Of a stretch of 64,000 nt of DNA, positions 17,270-25,182 are shown piece by piece; the stretch's first letter is position 1; every line of letters begins with the position of its first letter. The position numbers and the translations under genes are program-made. The DNA is from an uncultured Acidimicrobiales bacterium (lineage in GTDB: Bacteria > Actinomycetota > Acidimicrobiia > Acidimicrobiales > SZUA-35), in the NCBI GenBank assembly GCA_938002965.1, contig CALKZY010000002.1, positions 1 to 64,000 on the forward strand, in the 5' to 3' direction. The notes under the pieces were generated by a model that was not told the origin of the DNA, ran no database searches, and saw only the letters and a list, made by a program, of their open reading frames with translations.

Positions 17270-17830
17270 ATGCGAGTGACAGCGATGATCGACCATGGAG
17301 AATCGGACGGATGGCGCACCACGCCTGAGACCCGTTCGCAGAGCGACGCCAAAGGCGACGACCGCCATAGGCGCATCGAGTCGGCGTATCGGCGCGAACA
17401 CGAGCGTTTATGGCGTTCGTTGTATGCGTTCTGCGGTGATAGTGAGATAGCGTCTGACGCTGCTGCCGAGACGGTTTCCCAGGCGCTGCGCCACCAAGGT
17501 GAGCTCCGAGACCCGGCGGCATGGATGTGGCGTACCGCCTTCAAAGTGGCATCCGGCCTCCTAGCGCGACGCAATCGTCACCTTGAGTTGGTGACATCTG
17601 ACGACGGCCGCTTAGCCGGCGATCTTCCGGTGGATGACTCTTCGATGGTCGAGTTCCTCGATCTGTTGAAGACGCTGTCCGATCAGCAACGGGCGATTGT
17701 AGTGCTCCGCTATGCCGGAGGTTTCACCGCCGGCGACATCGCTGAGCTACTCGACACCTCTGCGAACACCATTCGCGTGCAACTTCACCGGGCCCAGGCC
17801 CACCTACGGGAGAGGATCGATCTTCGATGA
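17270..17830 (+). CDS. ECF-type RNA polymerase sigma factor
   Basis: A 186-residue sigma-70-family factor. Residues 38-90 form region 2 (YRREHERLWRSLYAFCGD...AAETVSQALR). Residues 125-186 form region 4 (LLKTLSDQQRAIVVLRYAGGFTAGDIAELL, then NTIRVQLHRAQAHLRERI). An in-frame ATG at 17285 is an alternative start. Its stop overlaps the next gene by ATGA, a membrane protein that is probably its anti-sigma partner. It is divergent from the XdhD operon (129 bases between start codons) and lies between the two catabolic operons, so it may control them; that is inference. Confidence 0.85.
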   Translation: MRVTAMIDHGESDGWRTTPETRSQSDAKGDDRHRRIESAYRREHERLWRSLYAFCGDSEIASDAAAETVSQALRHQGELRDPAAWMWRTAFKVASGLLARRNRHLELVTSDDGRLAGDLPVDDSSMVEFLDLLKTLSDQQRAIVVLRYAGGFTAGDIAELLDTSANTIRVQLHRAQAHLRERIDLR

Positions 17831-18822
17831 CAAACGAACCACAGGGACCCACCCACGACGGTGATGAACCGGAAACAGTTACCCCAATTGATGATCCGGT
17901 TATTGCCCGGGAATTCTCCCGACTGGAGACCCACCCGTTGCCGACTGCCGAGGCCATCCTGGGCGAAGTCGAGAGCGACGCCATCACGGTCGCCGGCACA
18001 GCACCCCAAATCGGCACCAGTGAGCGGTCGATGCTTGACGGCGTTACCCAGTACCGGGTGCTGGCAGCGGCGGCAGTAGCGGCAGTCCTGGCCATCAGTG
18101 CCGTTGCCCTGTCTAACCGGGGTGACGACACCGTGGGGACCGATGAAGTGGCAGGGCAAGCCACCGTGGAGGCTGATAGCGCCACCGATGAGCAGGCGGA
18201 CGAGGATCAGCTGACCAGCGAGGCTGTCGTCGACGATGTAGCGGAGATGGCCGGCGACTCATCCGATGATGTCGTTAGCGAGGTTGAAGACGATTCAGCC
18301 GTCGAACAACCCGAGCCCGAAGATGAAAGTGTGCTGGTAATCCAGGAGCCCGACGACGGCGCGGACACGACAGCCGATGACAGCGCCACCTCAACAACGC
18401 CAACGACCGCAGCCGACGACTCGTCGAACGAAGACGATCAGCCCGAGGGCGAAACAGCGGAGGAGTCGGGTGATGAGATTCCGCCTCCGACAACGGAGGC
18501 TGTCGTTGAAAACCCCCCAGTTGAAACCACTCGAATTAGCGGGACGGTTACCGAAGTCATGGTCGACTGCGTCAGCCACCAGGTGCTAGGCGACGACGGA
18601 AGCATCCAGGACGTCGGTGCGGTCACTTGCGACGGCGGCTCGTTCATCGTGGTCAACGGAACCCGCATCTTCACCTCGGCCGGCTACACCGCCGCTGAGT
18701 TCTACTGGGACAAGCACAACTCGAAGCTGCGCCCTGGCATCTCGGTGTCAGTCGTCGCAGCCCCTGTGGCTGGCGGCCCGCTCGGGCTGGCCTGCGATGA
18801 GTGTGGGGTTCGGATCGGCTAA
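17827..18822 (+). CDS. Single-pass membrane protein, probable anti-sigma partner
   Basis: A 331-residue protein coupled to the sigma factor by a 4-bp overlap. A cytoplasmic part of about 75 residues has no obvious ZAS zinc motif. A single TM helix (about 76-96, LAAAAVAAVLAISAVAL) follows, then a very acidic, Thr/Ser-rich stalk (about 97-235). A C-terminal extracellular domain of about 95 residues (ISGTVTEVMVDCVSHQV ... CDECGVRIG) carries four Cys. The layout fits a membrane-held sigma regulator with an outside sensing domain, but homology to known anti-sigma factors is not evident to me. A strong hairpin terminator follows. Confidence 0.65.
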   Translation: MTNEPQGPTHDGDEPETVTPIDDPVIAREFSRLETHPLPTAEAILGEVESDAITVAGTAPQIGTSERSMLDGVTQYRVLAAAAVAAVLAISAVALSNRGDDTVGTDEVAGQATVEADSATDEQADEDQLTSEAVVDDVAEMAGDSSDDVVSEVEDDSAVEQPEPEDESVLVIQEPDDGADTTADDSATSTTPTTAADDSSNEDDQPEGETAEESGDEIPPPTTEAVVENPPVETTRISGTVTEVMVDCVSHQVLGDDGSIQDVGAVTCDGGSFIVVNGTRIFTSAGYTAAEFYWDKHNSKLRPGISVSVVAAPVAGGPLGLACDECGVRIG

Positions 18823-18850
18823 TCTCGGCCTCCTTCTAGGAAGCAAAAGC

Positions 18851-18888
18851 AAGTGGCCCCCACCTTTGGGTGGGGGCCACTTGTCTTT
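18851..18888. terminator. Bidirectional hairpin terminator
   Basis: A perfect 14-bp stem (AAGTGGCCCCCACC 18851-18864 with its complement 18869-18882) has a 4-nt loop. It has GTCTTT on the plus side and GCTTTTGCTT on the minus side. It lies between the membrane protein gene and the convergent metzincin-like gene and should stop both. Confidence 0.88.
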
Positions 18889-18912
18889 CAAGTTTGCTTC
18901 AACTGCTGGTGT

Positions 18913-20142
18913 CTACTTCGGTCCACCACCCCGTGGTACCTGGAGGCTTCCGGTGCTCAGCCCGAATGTCGAACGACCGGCTGTGTCCTCGACCCCGTTG
19001 AACCCTTCGAAGCTGTTGAAGACGTCTTCGACGAAGTCTGGGTCGTTGTCATCTGCGGTTCCGTAGACACCGTCGGCGCCCACACCGGCAATCGCCGGGA
19101 AGTCGCCGCCGGCGTCCATGATGGCCAGGATCTCATTGAAGGTCTCCTGATGCCAGTTACCGATGTAGTGGCCAATCTCATGAGCGGTGATGTTGCCGAC
19201 CACAAAGCCCACGAACTCTGCTTTCGTGACGCCGTCAGCCAGTTCGTAGCTGTTGATGCTTGGGCTGCCGACACCGGCGGCCGGTTCGCTCATCACATCA
19301 AGTAGGACGATGGCTGTTTCCTCGGTCTCAAGGTTGCCCGGATCAATCGACTGGGCAATACCGATGGTCGGAATCTGAACCTCCTCGATAGTTCCACCGA
19401 TAATGACCCTGGAGACGTTGGGTTCACCCCAGCGGTCACCGTGGTCCCGGCTGTTCAAGATCTCAATATCGAACTGAGTTCCCTTGCCTGCGGCATCACG
19501 GTCGCCATTGCGGCCGTCACGTACCCGTAGATCGGTGTCCAGCGTTTCCACTACGGCATCGATCGTGGCGTCGATGACTGCGTCCTCATCGGCTGGGGTC
19601 AGATCCCACCGGTCGAGGAATGCCGACAGAGGTGACATGTCAGCATCGAAACTGGTGCCGAAGGTGTCGCCCGGCAACGTTGCGCCGTCGAAGTCGAGGA
19701 AAATGATTTGCTGATTGCGCGAACGCTCACCGGCCAGGCCGGATCGAACCACACGCAGCTCGCCTTCGTACTCACCGATGCCGTCGCTCACGAAGACGGC
19801 ATGTTGGCCATCAACAGTGGCGACGTGGTCGAAGCCGTTCAACCGGTCATGTCGCAACGGTGAGGACTCTGGGTAGATGAAGCTCGGGTTGAACTGCGAA
19901 CCTGAGCGTTGCACCCCGTCCGGATCGAGGATGCCGACTTGGCGGGCCCTGTCGAAGCCACCGGCGATGGCGTCACCCTTGTTCAGGTGGACCAGGAAGA
20001 AGTCAGTGTCGACCACTGGTTCTTCCTCGGCGGATATCGCTTCGGCTTCGGCCGTGGCTTCCTGCTTCGCTTGACTCAGGAGCCCGGCGAACTGCGGTTC
20101 GGCCACCGGACGCTCGGTGTTTCGAGTCGACCAGTCAGTCAT
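18913..20142 (-). CDS. Metzincin-like zinc metalloprotease, no signal peptide
   Basis: A 409-residue protein. HEIGHYIGNWH at 321-331 is the full HExxHxxGxxH zinc motif, and Met342 in ILAIMDAGG is a plausible Met-turn, so this is a metzincin. Residues about 44-125 (VDTDFFLVHLNKGD... VGILDPDG) look like a PPC-type beta domain seen in secreted peptidases. No signal peptide or TM precedes it: the N-terminus is polar (MTDWSTRNTE). The 30-bp gap to the N-carbamoylase gene upstream leaves no room for one. It may be a truncated relic of a larger secreted protease or be exported another way. Substrate unknown. Confidence 0.75.
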   Translation of the reverse strand: MTDWSTRNTERPVAEPQFAGLLSQAKQEATAEAEAISAEEEPVVDTDFFLVHLNKGDAIAGGFDRARQVGILDPDGVQRSGSQFNPSFIYPESSPLRHDRLNGFDHVATVDGQHAVFVSDGIGEYEGELRVVRSGLAGERSRNQQIIFLDFDGATLPGDTFGTSFDADMSPLSAFLDRWDLTPADEDAVIDATIDAVVETLDTDLRVRDGRNGDRDAAGKGTQFDIEILNSRDHGDRWGEPNVSRVIIGGTIEEVQIPTIGIAQSIDPGNLETEETAIVLLDVMSEPAAGVGSPSINSYELADGVTKAEFVGFVVGNITAHEIGHYIGNWHQETFNEILAIMDAGGDFPAIAGVGADGVYGTADDNDPDFVEDVFNSFEGFNGVEDTAGRSTFGLSTGSLQVPRGGGPK

Positions 20143-20172
20143 GGCGCCACCACCGAAGCGAGATGGCGATGC

Positions 20173-21090
20173 TCAGTCGGGCTCGATCACGCCCTTTTGG
20201 CCGGTGATACGACCGTAGGCCTCAGGGCGGCGGTAACGAGCGAAGTCGAACAGCGTTTCTTTGTAGTGGCGGCACCAATCCAGATCGCAATCGGCGACAA
20301 CTACCTCATCGTCTGTGGTCACCGCTTGTGCCACGATTTGTCCCGACGGGGCGATGATGACCGATTGGGCCAGCGATTCGACACCCTCTTCCGTCCCGCC
20401 TTTGGCCACACCAACCACCCAGGTGCCGTTCTGGTACGCACCGGCCTGCATGCACAGGTGATTGTGAAAGCCCTGAAGCGGGTTCTGTCCCGGATCAGGA
20501 GCGTAGTGAATCGGAGTGTTGTAGCCGATAAGGATCAGCTCAACTCCCTGGAGGCCCATCTCCCTGTACGTTTCCGGCCAGCGCCGGTCGTTACACGTGG
20601 CCATGCCGACGATGCCGTCGAACGCCCGCCAAACCGGGAAGCCCTCAGTTGATTCTTCGAAGTACCGACGTTCCAGGTGCTGAAACGGCCGCCACGGCTC
20701 ATCGTTCTCGTGGCCCGGGATGTGGACCTTTCGGAACCTGCCGACAGTGGTGCCGGTCTCATCGACCAAGATGGTGGTGTTGAAGCGACGGCCATCGGGA
20801 GTCAACTCGGCATAGCCCAGCGAGAAGCCAACGTGCAGTTTCCGTGCCTCGTCGAACAACGGCTGGGTTTGCGGGCTCGGCATCTCGGTTTCGAAGTAGT
20901 GGTCGTGGCCCGAGACGTCGTCGGTGTACCAGCGGGGGAAGAACGTGGTGAGGGCCAGCTCGGGAAACACGACAAGTCGTGCTCCGCGGCTTGCGGCTTC
21001 GCTGAGCATCGAGCACAGCCGCTTCACCACGGCTGAGCGCGACTCGTCCCGGCCGATTGGCCCAAGCTGGGCGGCCGCCACCGTGACCAT
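20173..21090 (-). CDS. N-carbamoyl-D-amino-acid hydrolase
   Basis: A 305-residue nitrilase-superfamily enzyme that closely matches Agrobacterium N-carbamoyl-D-amino-acid amidohydrolase (304 aa). It shares FPELALTTFFPRW (catalytic Glu), RKVHIPGHE (catalytic Lys), CNDRRWPE (catalytic Cys), GYNTPIH and MQAGAYQNG. It cuts N-carbamoyl groups from D-amino acids (or carbamoylated intermediates of hydantoin and pyrimidine-type ring breakdown), releasing CO2 and ammonia. ATG 21090 is chosen for length; a TTG at 21114 is also in frame. It follows the YgfK-like gene in one operon. No hydantoinase is present in the window. Confidence 0.88.
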   Translation of the reverse strand: MVTVAAAQLGPIGRDESRSAVVKRLCSMLSEAASRGARLVVFPELALTTFFPRWYTDDVSGHDHYFETEMPSPQTQPLFDEARKLHVGFSLGYAELTPDGRRFNTTILVDETGTTVGRFRKVHIPGHENDEPWRPFQHLERRYFEESTEGFPVWRAFDGIVGMATCNDRRWPETYREMGLQGVELILIGYNTPIHYAPDPGQNPLQGFHNHLCMQAGAYQNGTWVVGVAKGGTEEGVESLAQSVIIAPSGQIVAQAVTTDDEVVVADCDLDWCRHYKETLFDFARYRRPEAYGRITGQKGVIEPD

Positions 21091-21160
21091 ACGATCACCC
21101 GGGGATCTACTCAACCACGTCCTCCTTGATCATTGATATGTCTTGCTCGCTGTGTCTCGA

Positions 21161-22942
21161 TCACTGGCTTGGGGTTTCAGTTGATGCCCGGAGCGGATTG
21201 CCGGCGGGGGAGCGTAACAGGTCGAGCACCACTGAGGTCGCCCCATCTCCGACGTTAGGCGCAGTGTCATCATCGAAGCGAGCGGTGAGATCACCGTCGG
21301 CGCCGATTAGGAAACCCTGACCGCTCCGGCCGTCGTAGACCGAGGGGTCGGTGTACAGCCGGGGCTTGATCATGGCCGGATCTCCGTTCTCCGGGCAGAA
21401 GGTCATGCAGTTGCCGCACTCGTTGCACAATTCGGCCCAAACCAGATACTGCTGACGGCTGGTCTGATCGGTGAGGCTGGGGATGGAGAAAAAGGCGTCG
21501 TTGGGACAGACCGTGATGCAAAGGTTGCAGGCCACACATTCGAACATCTCCAGTTCGTTGTCGACCTCCCGGGGCTGCTTGGTGTTGCCCTCCAAGGCGT
21601 AGCGGCCGACATCTGCACCGCGAATTTTGTTGACATGGGCGGCCACGCTGTCGCGATGCCCGTCGCTTCGGGCTGCATCGAGCCGGGATGATCGCCATTG
21701 ATCCAGGCTGCCTGCCCCCTCGGAGCTCATCTCTTTGGTCAGAGCCTTCAACTCTTTGGTCAGAGCCTTCAACATCGGCGCTAATCGACCGTAACCACCT
21801 GGCTTGAGTAGGTCAGAGCAGATGGTGGCCGGCTTCACCCCCATGGCCAAGGTGTCGGCCAGATTGTCCTTGGTCACACCGGCAGAAAAGCTGACCATGA
21901 TGTCGCCATTGTGGCCGGGAAGATCCAACACGCCAGGTAGTTCCCCACACAGCCGATCGAGAAGAGATGAAGCCAGGACGTGCAGGGGTGGGCCCGACAG
22001 GTACATCGTCTCCTCCGGCATCCATGCCTTGACGTTGTTGACCACCAGCGTGTTGGTCAATTTGATGCCGAACCGATGCCCTCGCTCAGCGGCGTAGGCA
22101 TTGAGCTCGCCGATCAGTTCGACGCCACGGGCGAACTGCAGATCCTCGGCGAACGCCTGCTCTTTGACATCAACGTCGGTGTAACCCAGCTCGTCGTTCA
22201 CGATCCCGGCCACAGTCTCGTAGCCGAGCAACGTCGGATTGAGTTTGACGATGACATCAAGGTCGTGAACGTCGATGAGATGTTTGGTGATGGCCTCGAT
22301 CTCCTCCGGAGGGCAGCCGTGGAACGTCGACAGGGTCAACGAGTCGGACAACCCGGTGGTGAAATCTAGATCCCGGAAGTCAGCGAACGCCGAGGGAATG
22401 GTTGCCCGCAGAGCATCGACCTCGGAGGTGGCGTCAGCCATGCCGCGGACGAACGCAGCCACCCGTTCATTGGAAATGCCGGCCAAGTCGTAACCGACCG
22501 ACATGTCGAATACGTGGGGACCGGGATCTCCCAGATGGTGGCGTAGGGGTTCCCACTGCGACAGGATCTCCAACATCATTGATGCCTTCACGTACTCAGT
22601 GAGGCTCTGTTCGAGGTTTAGCTCCTGGCTCCACTCGATGTTGTAGCCGATCGTGGCCATGTCGATGCACGGGCGGGCGATGTCTAACTCATCGAGGATC
22701 TGGACTGTCTTGAGCTCAAACAGCCGGGAGCCGCCGAGCCACGACAAGACAATGTTCTGGGCCAGCTGCGAATGGGGCCCCGCCGCCGGACCGATGGGAG
22801 TGGCGGCCGGACGACCGAGAAAGCTGAACCCCAGATCAACTGCCGGGTCGGCTGACCAGAAACGTCCCGTGGGTAGATCAAAGACTCGATTGCGGCTGTC
22901 GAACTCGTGGGCCACTCGGTTCAACAACGTGGCGAGGTCCAT
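21161..22942 (-). CDS. YgfK-like Fe-S protein lacking the central NADPH/FAD domain
   Basis: A 593-residue protein with the N-terminal dihydroorotate-dehydrogenase-like barrel of E. coli YgfK (ATPIGPAAGPHSQLAQNIV, GGSRLFELKTVQILD, LSTFHGCPPEEIEAI, VKLNPTLLGYE, LLKPGGYGRL). The C-terminal two [4Fe-4S] sites follow (CVACNLCITVCP, CNECGNCMTFCP). E. coli YgfK is about 1030 aa because a GltD-like FAD/NADPH domain sits between these parts; here the barrel joins the ferredoxin domain after about 60 residues. ATG 22942 is chosen as homology starts there. The proposed role is passing electrons in purine or N-heterocycle catabolism with the XdhD-like enzyme. It carries an internal 21-bp duplication. Confidence 0.87.
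   Translation of the reverse strand: MDLATLLNRVAHEFDSRNRVFDLPTGRFWSADPAVDLGFSFLGRPAATPIGPAAGPHSQLAQNIVLSWLGGSRLFELKTVQILDELDIARPCIDMATIGYNIEWSQELNLEQSLTEYVKASMMLEILSQWEPLRHHLGDPGPHVFDMSVGYDLAGISNERVAAFVRGMADATSEVDALRATIPSAFADFRDLDFTTGLSDSLTLSTFHGCPPEEIEAITKHLIDVHDLDVIVKLNPTLLGYETVAGIVNDELGYTDVDVKEQAFAEDLQFARGVELIGELNAYAAERGHRFGIKLTNTLVVNNVKAWMPEETMYLSGPPLHVLASSLLDRLCGELPGVLDLPGHNGDIMVSFSAGVTKDNLADTLAMGVKPATICSDLLKPGGYGRLAPMLKALTKELKALTKEMSSEGAGSLDQWRSSRLDAARSDGHRDSVAAHVNKIRGADVGRYALEGNTKQPREVDNELEMFECVACNLCITVCPNDAFFSIPSLTDQTSRQQYLVWAELCNECGNCMTFCPENGDPAMIKPRLYTDPSVYDGRSGQGFLIGADGDLTARFDDDTAPNVGDGATSVVLDLLRSPAGNPLRASTETPSQ
21731..21772. repeat. 21-bp perfect tandem duplication in YgfK-like gene
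   Basis: Two identical 21-bp units adjoin (21731-21751 and 21752-21772). They add one in-frame copy of the heptad LKALTKE on the coding strand, within the linker between the barrel and the ferredoxin domain. Confidence 0.9.
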
Positions 22943-23047
22943 TGGTGTCAGCGGCGCCGTAGTACCGATGTGCTGATGGCCTGGATGGTTCTCTGCTAAG
23001 GCTCGCTGCGACACGTCGCCAAAGCTACTCCTCCGCCAAGGGCCTTG

Positions 23048-23091
23048 TCTAGGTTTGGGGGGTCTAGGTTTGGGGGGTTCAGGTTTGGGGG
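23048..23091. repeat. Three G-rich 14-15-bp tandem repeats in the YgfK-gene leader
   Basis: TCTAGGTTTGGGGGG occurs at 23048-23062 and 23063-23077. A variant TTCAGGTTTGGGGG follows at 23078-23091. The array lies in the 175-base spacer between the 8-oxoguanine-deaminase-like stop and the YgfK-like start. The runs of five to six G could form a quadruplex in one strand; no function is shown. Confidence 0.85.
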
Positions 23092-23117
23092 TTGCGAACA
23101 AACTGTGGTGGGAATAC

Positions 23118-24548
23118 CTACAGGCTCTGGAACCGTTGCGCCACCTGTCGATGAGCGGCCAGCCGTTCATCCAGCCTTTCATCGGCGAGCTGGCCATCTC
23201 CCACCACGACCTTGCCAGCGATAACGGTGTGCTTGGCCGATGCCGGGCCGCAACGCAGCCAGCCTTCGACCGGATCGGTAACCCCGGCATAGGCTGGTCC
23301 GCTTAGACCCCAGACGGCAACGTCTCCGGCTGAGCCGACCGAAAGCTGGCCAATCTCACCGTCACGACCAAGACAGCGGGCGCCGTGAATAGTGGCCATC
23401 TCCAGCACCTGACGGGCTGAGATGGAACTTGGGCCGGAAACCAGCTTCGCCTGAAGCAACGATGTCCGTGCCTCCAACCAAAGCGACGCTGCGTCGGCCG
23501 ACGATGACCCGTCACACCCCAAACCGACCGGGGACCCGGCGGCCATCATGGCCACAGTTGGCGCCAAGCCCGACCCAAGAATCATGTTGGAGCTGGGACA
23601 GTGGGCCACGCCGACACCGGCGGCACCCAACCGTGAGATCTCCTCAGGGTTCGGTTTCACCACATGGGCGGCCCAGGCACGATCGGTCATCCAGCCGACC
23701 TCTTCGAAGTACTCGACCGGACGCATGCCGAACTGCTCCAAGGAGTAGGCGTCGTCTTCGTCGTTCTCAGCCAGATGGGTGTGCAGTCGGACGTCCAACT
23801 GTTCGGCCAAGGCGGCCGTTTCGGTCAGAAGTTCGGTGCTTACCGAGAAGGGCGAACACGGTGCTAACCCGATACGGACCATGGCCATCGGGGATCGGTC
23901 GTGCCACCGTTCGACGTGTTGTACCGACTGGGCCAGAATGTCGTCTTCGTCCAGCACTGCTCGGTCAGGTGGCAGCCCGCCTTTGGATCGGCCTACGCTC
24001 ATTGATCCGAAAGTCGGGTGGAATCGGACACCGAGTTCTCGGGCGGCGGCGATCTCGGCGGCCAGAAGGTCTCCAGCACCGACCGGGTGGATGTAGTGGT
24101 GGTCGGTCGATGTCGTGCAGCCCGACATTGCTAACTCGGCCAACCCGACCCAGGCGGCCAGGAAGACTGCCTCTTCGTCCAGATTGTCGGTCCATGTGGG
24201 ATACAGCGCCTCCAGCCAGCCGAACAGTGGTTTTTGGGTCATCGGCGCCCACGCCCGGGTTAGGTTCTGGTAGAGGTGGTGGTGCGTGTTGACCAGCCCG
24301 GGTGTGACCAGACATCCTGTGGCGTCAAGGCGCTCGGTCGACGGGGGAACGGGGTCGGCGGACCGGCCGACCTGAGTGATAACCCCGTCGGTGATTGCCA
24401 CCCACCCCCCGCCATGCTCATCTCGTGCGTTGTTGACGGTGCAAACCAACTCGGCGTTGATGATCACAAGATCGACGTGGCTGACGGGCCGGTTGTCCGA
24501 CGAGTCATTTGTGCTAAATCTTGGGTGAGGTTGGGGCGGTTGGGACAC
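23118..24548 (-). CDS. 8-oxoguanine-deaminase-like amidohydrolase
   Basis: A 476-residue amidohydrolase. The segments PGLVNTHHHLYQNLTRAW, STDHHYIHP, LHTHLAEN, HCPSSNMILGSG and GCDGSSSAD match the 8-oxoguanine deaminase / TrzA-AtzB branch (metal His of HTHHH, His of THLAE, His of HVVKP region, Asp of GCDGS). That activity would turn 8-oxoguanine into urate. The GTG start at 24548 gives about 23 residues before the family-typical VDLVIINAELV strand; a later start is possible. It heads the second minus-strand operon and is divergent, with a 22-base gap, from the protease gene at 24571. Confidence 0.82.
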   Translation of the reverse strand: MSQPPQPHPRFSTNDSSDNRPVSHVDLVIINAELVCTVNNARDEHGGGWVAITDGVITQVGRSADPVPPSTERLDATGCLVTPGLVNTHHHLYQNLTRAWAPMTQKPLFGWLEALYPTWTDNLDEEAVFLAAWVGLAELAMSGCTTSTDHHYIHPVGAGDLLAAEIAAARELGVRFHPTFGSMSVGRSKGGLPPDRAVLDEDDILAQSVQHVERWHDRSPMAMVRIGLAPCSPFSVSTELLTETAALAEQLDVRLHTHLAENDEDDAYSLEQFGMRPVEYFEEVGWMTDRAWAAHVVKPNPEEISRLGAAGVGVAHCPSSNMILGSGLAPTVAMMAAGSPVGLGCDGSSSADAASLWLEARTSLLQAKLVSGPSSISARQVLEMATIHGARCLGRDGEIGQLSVGSAGDVAVWGLSGPAYAGVTDPVEGWLRCGPASAKHTVIAGKVVVGDGQLADERLDERLAAHRQVAQRFQSL

Positions 24549-24570
24549 CCACCAAATCTAAACTGATCAA

Positions 24571-25182
24571 GTGATATCGGACCACCGTGATCCAGAAATG
24601 GGGGGAGAAGTAACAGAGGCCGCCAGCTTGACCAAAGGGCCAAAGCGAATGCCTCGACGTGGCGCGTCGCGCAAGCGGGTCCCTCGCTCCGTCGTTGGTT
24701 GGCGAGAGTGGACGATGTTGCCGTTGCTGTCCTCTGAGCCGATCCGGGCCAAGATCGACACCGGTGCGGCAACCTCGTCGATTCACGCCCACAATCTCGA
24801 AATCTTCGAGGTGGCGAACCATCTTGATCTCGATGACGGACCTGAATCACTCACGATCGCCCGCTTCACGATTAGTCCGACCAGCGATCCGCATGGTGGT
24901 CCAGCGGCCGTAGCCGAAGTCCCGGTCGTGGGCTTTCGCAACGTCAAATCTTCTAACGGTCACAGCGAGCTCCGGCCGGTCGTACGGACCCAAATTGTGC
25001 TCGGCACCCGCCGCTTCGACATCGACTTGACGCTGGCCGACCGTGACACAATGGGCTACCGAATGCTGTTGGGGCGCCGGGCACTCCGTCGACGATTCTT
25101 AGTCGACCCAGGCAAGTCCTTCCTGCTAGATCGCCCAGCCGAAAACAACCAGAAAAACGACCAGGAACGTGAGACCGCATGA
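24571..25182 (+). CDS. RimK-associated retropepsin-like protease (RimB-type)
   Basis: A 203-residue protein of the COG4067 'ATP-dependent zinc protease' family. VGWREW...LP, AKIDTGAATSSIHA (active-site Asp of DTGA), FRNVKSSNG...RPV, and MGYRMLLGRRAL...FLVDP are conserved blocks. The fold is that of aspartic retropepsins. The GTG at 24571 is the longest start; ATG 24598 or 24649 (AAAGGG upstream of the last) are alternatives. Its stop overlaps the rimK start (ATGA). In Pseudomonas the RimA/B/K proteins modify ribosomal S6 with glutamate tails; a similar partnership is expected. Confidence 0.83.
   Translation: MISDHRDPEMGGEVTEAASLTKGPKRMPRRGASRKRVPRSVVGWREWTMLPLLSSEPIRAKIDTGAATSSIHAHNLEIFEVANHLDLDDGPESLTIARFTISPTSDPHGGPAAVAEVPVVGFRNVKSSNGHSELRPVVRTQIVLGTRRFDIDLTLADRDTMGYRMLLGRRALRRRFLVDPGKSFLLDRPAENNQKNDQERETA

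Noticed and set aside
17141-17401. Additional 87 residues at the N-terminus of the Mo hydroxylase.
   Set aside because: The extension overlaps the divergent sigma-factor gene and does not look like a conserved domain; 2Fe-2S homology starts later.
23048-23091. Regular short repeats considered as a mini CRISPR array.
   Set aside because: The units are directly adjacent with no spacers and no cas genes are present.
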